Assembly: GCA_016763045.1 (NCBI GenBank)
Contig: JAESUN010000100.1
Coordinates: 1-9,332, forward strand
DNA length: 9,332 nt
Direction of reading: 5' to 3'
Source of the DNA: Opitutaceae bacterium
GTDB taxonomy: Bacteria > Verrucomicrobiota > Verrucomicrobiia > Opitutales > Opitutaceae
Under the pieces are notes generated by a model that was given only the letters and a program-made list of their open reading frames with translations, did no database searches and was not told where the DNA came from. Shown here in pieces: positions 6,967 to 9,332 of the stretch (position 1 is the stretch's first letter; every line of letters starts with the position of its first letter). A program made the translations under genes and the position numbers.

Positions 6967-7587
6967 CTATTTAGAAGAATCATCAGTAAAACGGTTTTCT
7001 TTGCCTTTAAGCAATCGCTGAATGTTCTCCCGATGGCGATAAGTGACAAACACAGCCAAAATCAAAGCGAACCAAAAACGGACATCCATCGGAGGGAAGA
7101 AGAACTGTGAAATCGGTAAACTAATTGCTAACCCGATTGAAGCCACTGAAACGTACCTCGTCGCATAAAAAAGAATCATCCAGACCAACGCTCCAATTAA
7201 GGCTGTAAGAGGGATCAAGGCGACAACTCCTCCCAAGACAGTCGAAACTCCTTTACCGCCCCGAAATCGGGTAAAGACAGAAAACGAATGGCCTAAAACG
7301 GCTCCAACAATCCCAAGTATTCCCAAAGAAGCCGCAGATTCTCCCAAGGCACTTTCAGGCATCAGATAAATCCATCCACAAGAAACAAGTCCTTTCAGAA
7401 AATCCAAAAGAAAAACAAAATTCCCCGCACCCTTTCCAACGCATCTTTTTACATTCGTCGCACCGGGATTGGCGCTCCCCACCTTAAAAATGTCTACCCC
7501 ATAACGACGTGCAACAAGGTATCCAAATGGGATGGATCCAATCAAATAGCTACAAAGCAGCACCAGAAATGAAGACAAATAAATCAT
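6967..7587 (-). CDS. plsY: Acyl-phosphate:glycerol-3-phosphate acyltransferase
   Basis: Integral membrane enzyme that transfers an acyl group from acyl-phosphate (made by PlsX) to glycerol-3-phosphate, giving lysophosphatidic acid, the first committed step of phospholipid synthesis. The 206 residues fit the family (about 190-220). Hydrophobic segments lie at about 1-25, 55-76, 86-104, 115-142, 147-165 and 170-184. The conserved motifs are GSIPFGYL (17-24), GSANPGATN (37-45) and GHSFSVFTRFRGGKGVST (99-116). The C-terminus is short and basic, then acidic. The ATG at 7587 has a modest AAGAG site seven bases upstream. It starts 21 bases after serA and ends 47 before hom, so it appears to be co-transcribed with amino-acid genes although it has no direct metabolic link to them. 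Confidence 0.95.
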   Translation of the reverse strand: MIYLSSFLVLLCSYLIGSIPFGYLVARRYGVDIFKVGSANPGATNVKRCVGKGAGNFVFLLDFLKGLVSCGWIYLMPESALGESAASLGILGIVGAVLGHSFSVFTRFRGGKGVSTVLGGVVALIPLTALIGALVWMILFYATRYVSVASIGLAISLPISQFFFPPMDVRFWFALILAVFVTYRHRENIQRLLKGKENRFTDDSSK

Positions 7588-7608
7588 TTTTAAACTCTTA
7601 TCCCATAC

Positions 7609-9201
7609 TTATAATCTCACCAAGAGAACACGTTCGATCGCATCTTGAGAAGCAATTTCCTGCATCACTTTTTCACTCAGCGAAGAATCAAGGTTCACGA
7701 CCGTTAAGGCAACCCCACCGACTTCGATCCGGCTCATTGATATCGTTGCTATATTTACTTTGTCTTTAGCGATGATCGTTCCGATTTGCCCCACGACTCC
7801 CGGTTCATCACGATTCTCCACAACAAGTACGATCCCTTTATTTAGATTAGCCTCCACTTCACGTCCATTCATACCGACAAGACGAGGATTGTTCGCAGTT
7901 CCAATGAGAGTCCCGGAAATGGAAGAGACACCTCCCTCAACTGAGTGAGCCTCAATTTGAACCAACTCACTGTAGTCACTCTGTTGGCTAGACTTTGTTA
8001 CCTCTACTTCTATGCCCAATCGCTCAAAGATAACGAGTGCATTGACGAAATTAGCACTCTCACCACTAATCTGCTGGAGGAAGCCTTTCAGAATCGACCT
8101 CGTCAGAGAGTTTGCATCCAAATCCATCACTTTACCCCAATAGGTAATATGTAATTTCTTTATGTGAGTAGGTGAAATCTGCTGGATAAATGTCCCAAGC
8201 TTTGCCCCCAGTTCAAGATAAGGTCCAATCCTCTCCAAGGTTTGAGAATCGATTGAAGGCATATTAACAGCATTGTTGATGACTCCTCCAGCCAATGTCT
8301 CTGTAACTGCTTCTGCTATTTCCAGACCAACACTCTCCTGTGCTTCTTTTGTCGATGCTCCCAGGTGAGGTGTCAGAGAGACCTGATCAAACTGCCTCAA
8401 CTCACTCTCTGCCGGCAAAGGCTCTTCTTCATACACATCCAATCCTGCTGCAGCGACCTTTCCATTTTTCAAAGCATCGATCAGAGCAGACTCCTTGATC
8501 AGGCCTCCTCTCGCACAATTAAAAATCCGAACCCCTTCCTTCATTTTATCGAAGGCTTTTTCATCGATTAGATACTTAGTCGATTCGGTCAAAGGCATAT
8601 GAACAGTGATATAATCGGCCTCCGCCAGCAACTGATCCATCCCCACACTTTCAACCTCCATTGCCTTTGCTCGACTAGGAACAAGATAAGGATCGTAAGC
8701 AATCACACTCATACCAAATGCCTGAGCACGTTTTGCTACCTCACCGCCAATGCGACCCATTCCGATAATTCCCAGTTTCTTTTTAAAGAGCTCTTCCCCC
8801 GAAAGACTCTTTCTAGCCCAATCCCCAGCTTTCATCGAAGCTGCCGCCTGAGGAACGGGGCGTGCACCACAAAGCATATGAGTAAAAGTTAGTTCTGCTG
8901 TCGCGATCGTATTTCCACTCGGTGTATTCATCACGACGACGCCCTTCTCCGTTGCCGCTTCCACATCGACATTATCAACACCAACGCCCGCTCGACCCAC
9001 CACCTTCAGGTTCGGTGCCGCCTCAAGGACTTCAGCTGTTATCTTTGTTTCACTACGGACAATAATCGCATTCACATCCTTCACTAGATCCAAAATCTGT
9101 GCAGGTGAGGAATTATATGCCTCGACAACTTCGAAACCACTTTGGTTTCGAAAGAATTCCACTCCTTTAGGAGATATTTTATCAGCGATTAGAATTTTCA
9201 T
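7609..9201 (-). CDS. serA: D-3-phosphoglycerate dehydrogenase, long type with ACT domain
   Basis: Oxidises 3-phosphoglycerate to 3-phosphohydroxypyruvate with NAD+, the first step of serine synthesis. The 530 residues correspond to the long type-I enzyme. Residues 1-100 and about 285-315 form the substrate domain and about 100-284 the NAD domain with GMGRIG at 147-152. The catalytic triad is Arg231 (NCARGG), Glu260 (DVYEEEP) and His279 (TPHLGAS). An intervening ASB-type domain spans about 325-455, and the ACT domain is at 457-530 ([20 protein letters not shown]), the usual serine-binding module. [13 protein letters not shown] is the standard N-terminus, so the ATG at 9201 is secure. Yet no Shine-Dalgarno lies within 25 bases; the nearest, GAGGGG, is 28 bases upstream, and the intervening tract is pyrimidine-rich. 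It is the first gene of the minus-strand run and probably promoter-proximal. Confidence 0.96.
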   Translation of the reverse strand: MKILIADKISPKGVEFFRNQSGFEVVEAYNSSPAQILDLVKDVNAIIVRSETKITAEVLEAAPNLKVVGRAGVGVDNVDVEAATEKGVVVMNTPSGNTIATAELTFTHMLCGARPVPQAAASMKAGDWARKSLSGEELFKKKLGIIGMGRIGGEVAKRAQAFGMSVIAYDPYLVPSRAKAMEVESVGMDQLLAEADYITVHMPLTESTKYLIDEKAFDKMKEGVRIFNCARGGLIKESALIDALKNGKVAAAGLDVYEEEPLPAESELRQFDQVSLTPHLGASTKEAQESVGLEIAEAVTETLAGGVINNAVNMPSIDSQTLERIGPYLELGAKLGTFIQQISPTHIKKLHITYWGKVMDLDANSLTRSILKGFLQQISGESANFVNALVIFERLGIEVEVTKSSQQSDYSELVQIEAHSVEGGVSSISGTLIGTANNPRLVGMNGREVEANLNKGIVLVVENRDEPGVVGQIGTIIAKDKVNIATISMSRIEVGGVALTVVNLDSSLSEKVMQEIASQDAIERVLLVRL

Positions 9202-9283
9202 TATAGAAAAAAGAAATGAGCAAAAAACGCCCCTCGCTAAAATGCAAATGTAGAATCCCTTAGTTTTTCGTAGAAAAGAAGTC

Positions 9284-9313
9284 TTATCCCATCAAATGGC
9301 TCGGATAAAATCC
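9284..9313. repeat. Cluster of overlapping short inverted repeats upstream of serA
   Basis: Three small palindromic elements are packed into 30 bases. TTATCC (9284-9289) pairs with GGATAA (9303-9308). Between them lies CCAT-CAA-ATGG (9289-9299), and overlapping the right arm is GGAT-AAA-ATCC (9303-9313). They could form a branched hairpin in a transcript or be binding sites for a dimeric regulator. The candidate -35 at 9290-9295 falls inside the cluster. The individual arms are short, so chance is a real alternative. Confidence 0.4.
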
Positions 9314-9330
9314 TCCAATACCCTCCAATA
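9312..9330. repeat. Tandem 9-base repeat CCTCCAATA with 10-base period
   Basis: CCTCCAATA occurs at 9312-9320 and again at 9322-9330, exactly one helical turn apart. On the minus strand each copy reads TATTGGAGG, which includes a Shine-Dalgarno-like GGAGG. The repeat runs close to the window edge and could continue beyond it. It may be a paired regulator site, a slippage product or part of an upstream gene. Confidence 0.55.
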
Positions 9331-9332
9331 AA

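Larger units (their letters stand above)
1273..9201 (-). other. Putative operon serA-plsY-hom-lysC-thrC-cimA
   Basis: All six genes share one strand with gaps of 21, 47, 18, 52 and 60 bases and no recognisable intrinsic terminator between them, so a single transcript is likely. The order mixes serine synthesis, one phospholipid gene, three threonine-pathway steps and the citramalate entry to isoleucine. Internal promoters cannot be excluded, especially before cimA and thrC. No clear terminator follows cimA, so the transcript may run into cls in antisense. Confidence 0.7.
9202..9332 (-). promoter_or_regulatory. serA upstream region, probable operon promoter and 5' leader
   Basis: These 131 bases precede serA and run to the window edge. 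A weak sigma70-like candidate on the minus strand is TTGATG (9290-9295), a 17-base spacer, then TACGAA (9267-9272). Its -10 matches poorly, so I do not rely on it. The last 28 bases before the ATG are pyrimidine-rich without a ribosome-binding site. One minus-strand frame stays open from 9332 to a TAG at 9237-9239 (31 codons), so the tail of an upstream gene could reach in here. I do not recognise that peptide, and an open frame of this length is expected fairly often by chance. No leader peptide, T-box or riboswitch was identified. Confidence 0.4.

Noticed and set aside
6609..6974. Plus-strand open frame of 121 codons opposite hom
   Set aside because: It lies antisense to the conserved N-terminal half of hom, has low-complexity Ser/Thr-rich composition and shows no family motif; it is a shadow frame.
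8599..8892. Plus-strand open frame of 97 codons opposite serA
   Set aside because: Antisense to the conserved NAD-binding domain of serA; rich in His, Cys and Ser, as expected for the reverse complement of a gene, with no motif.
9200..9205. TATAAT on the minus strand as a -10 box at serA
   Set aside because: It is formed by CTATAATG and overlaps the start codon, so transcription would begin inside serA, whose N-terminus is conserved. There is also no suitable -35 about 17 bases upstream.
9216..9263. Plus-strand 15-codon open frame starting ATGAGCAAAAAA upstream of serA
   Set aside because: Very short and Lys-rich, with no clear ribosome site of the usual form and no known leader-peptide pattern such as runs of Ser, Thr or Ile codons.
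1..9332. Mobile element, defence system, CRISPR array or novel biosynthetic cluster
   Set aside because: All coding space is accounted for by well-known core-metabolism families. There are no transposase, integrase, nuclease or toxin-like genes, and no regularly spaced repeats apart from the two-copy 9-mer at the right edge.

Overview
The window is a compact bacterial chromosomal segment (GC in the upper 40s percent by eye) that is almost entirely coding. Six genes lie head to tail on the minus strand. In transcription order (right to left) they are serA, plsY, hom, lysC, thrC and cimA. A seventh gene, a cardiolipin synthase-type phospholipase D protein, is on the plus strand. It enters from the left edge and converges on cimA. 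I see no mobile element, CRISPR array, tRNA, rRNA or phage gene. The only sizeable non-coding stretch is the 131 bases to the right of serA.

Layout: 2-1276 (+) is the 3' part of a cls-type gene; its 5' end lies outside the window because the frame is open to the first base. 1273-2874 (-) is cimA, (R)-citramalate synthase, starting at TTG behind a strong Shine-Dalgarno. 2935-4290 (-) is thrC, threonine synthase. 4343-5560 (-) is lysC, aspartokinase with two ACT domains. 5579-6919 (-) is hom, homoserine dehydrogenase with a C-terminal ACT domain. 6967-7587 (-) is plsY, acyl-phosphate:glycerol-3-phosphate acyltransferase. 7609-9201 (-) is serA, 3-phosphoglycerate dehydrogenase with a C-terminal ACT domain. 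9202-9332 holds short inverted repeats and a tandem 9-base repeat upstream of serA. Gaps between the minus-strand genes are only 21, 47, 18, 52 and 60 bases, which suggests one operon.

How the genes work together: LysC, Hom and ThrC catalyse three of the five steps from aspartate to threonine. The aspartate-semialdehyde dehydrogenase (asd) and homoserine kinase (thrB) steps are not in the window. SerA commits 3-phosphoglycerate to serine and glycine. CimA condenses pyruvate and acetyl-CoA to citramalate and so opens a threonine-independent route to 2-oxobutyrate and isoleucine. PlsY makes lysophosphatidic acid at the membrane and looks like a housekeeping passenger. SerA, Hom and LysC carry ACT domains and CimA carries a LeuA-type regulatory domain, so allosteric end-product control probably dominates. 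I could not identify a T-box, leader peptide or riboswitch.

Taxonomy is inference only. The monofunctional hom and lysC, long type-I SerA, plsY inside an amino-acid operon and TIGR00977-type CimA would fit a Verrucomicrobiota or related PVC-group bacterium, but nothing in the window proves it. This is mostly an ordinary core-metabolism region. I did not find a convincing undescribed system. The items worth a second look are the serA upstream repeats, the unusual ribosome-binding-site spacing, a possible internal start in lysC, and the stop-codon-sharing convergent overlap.
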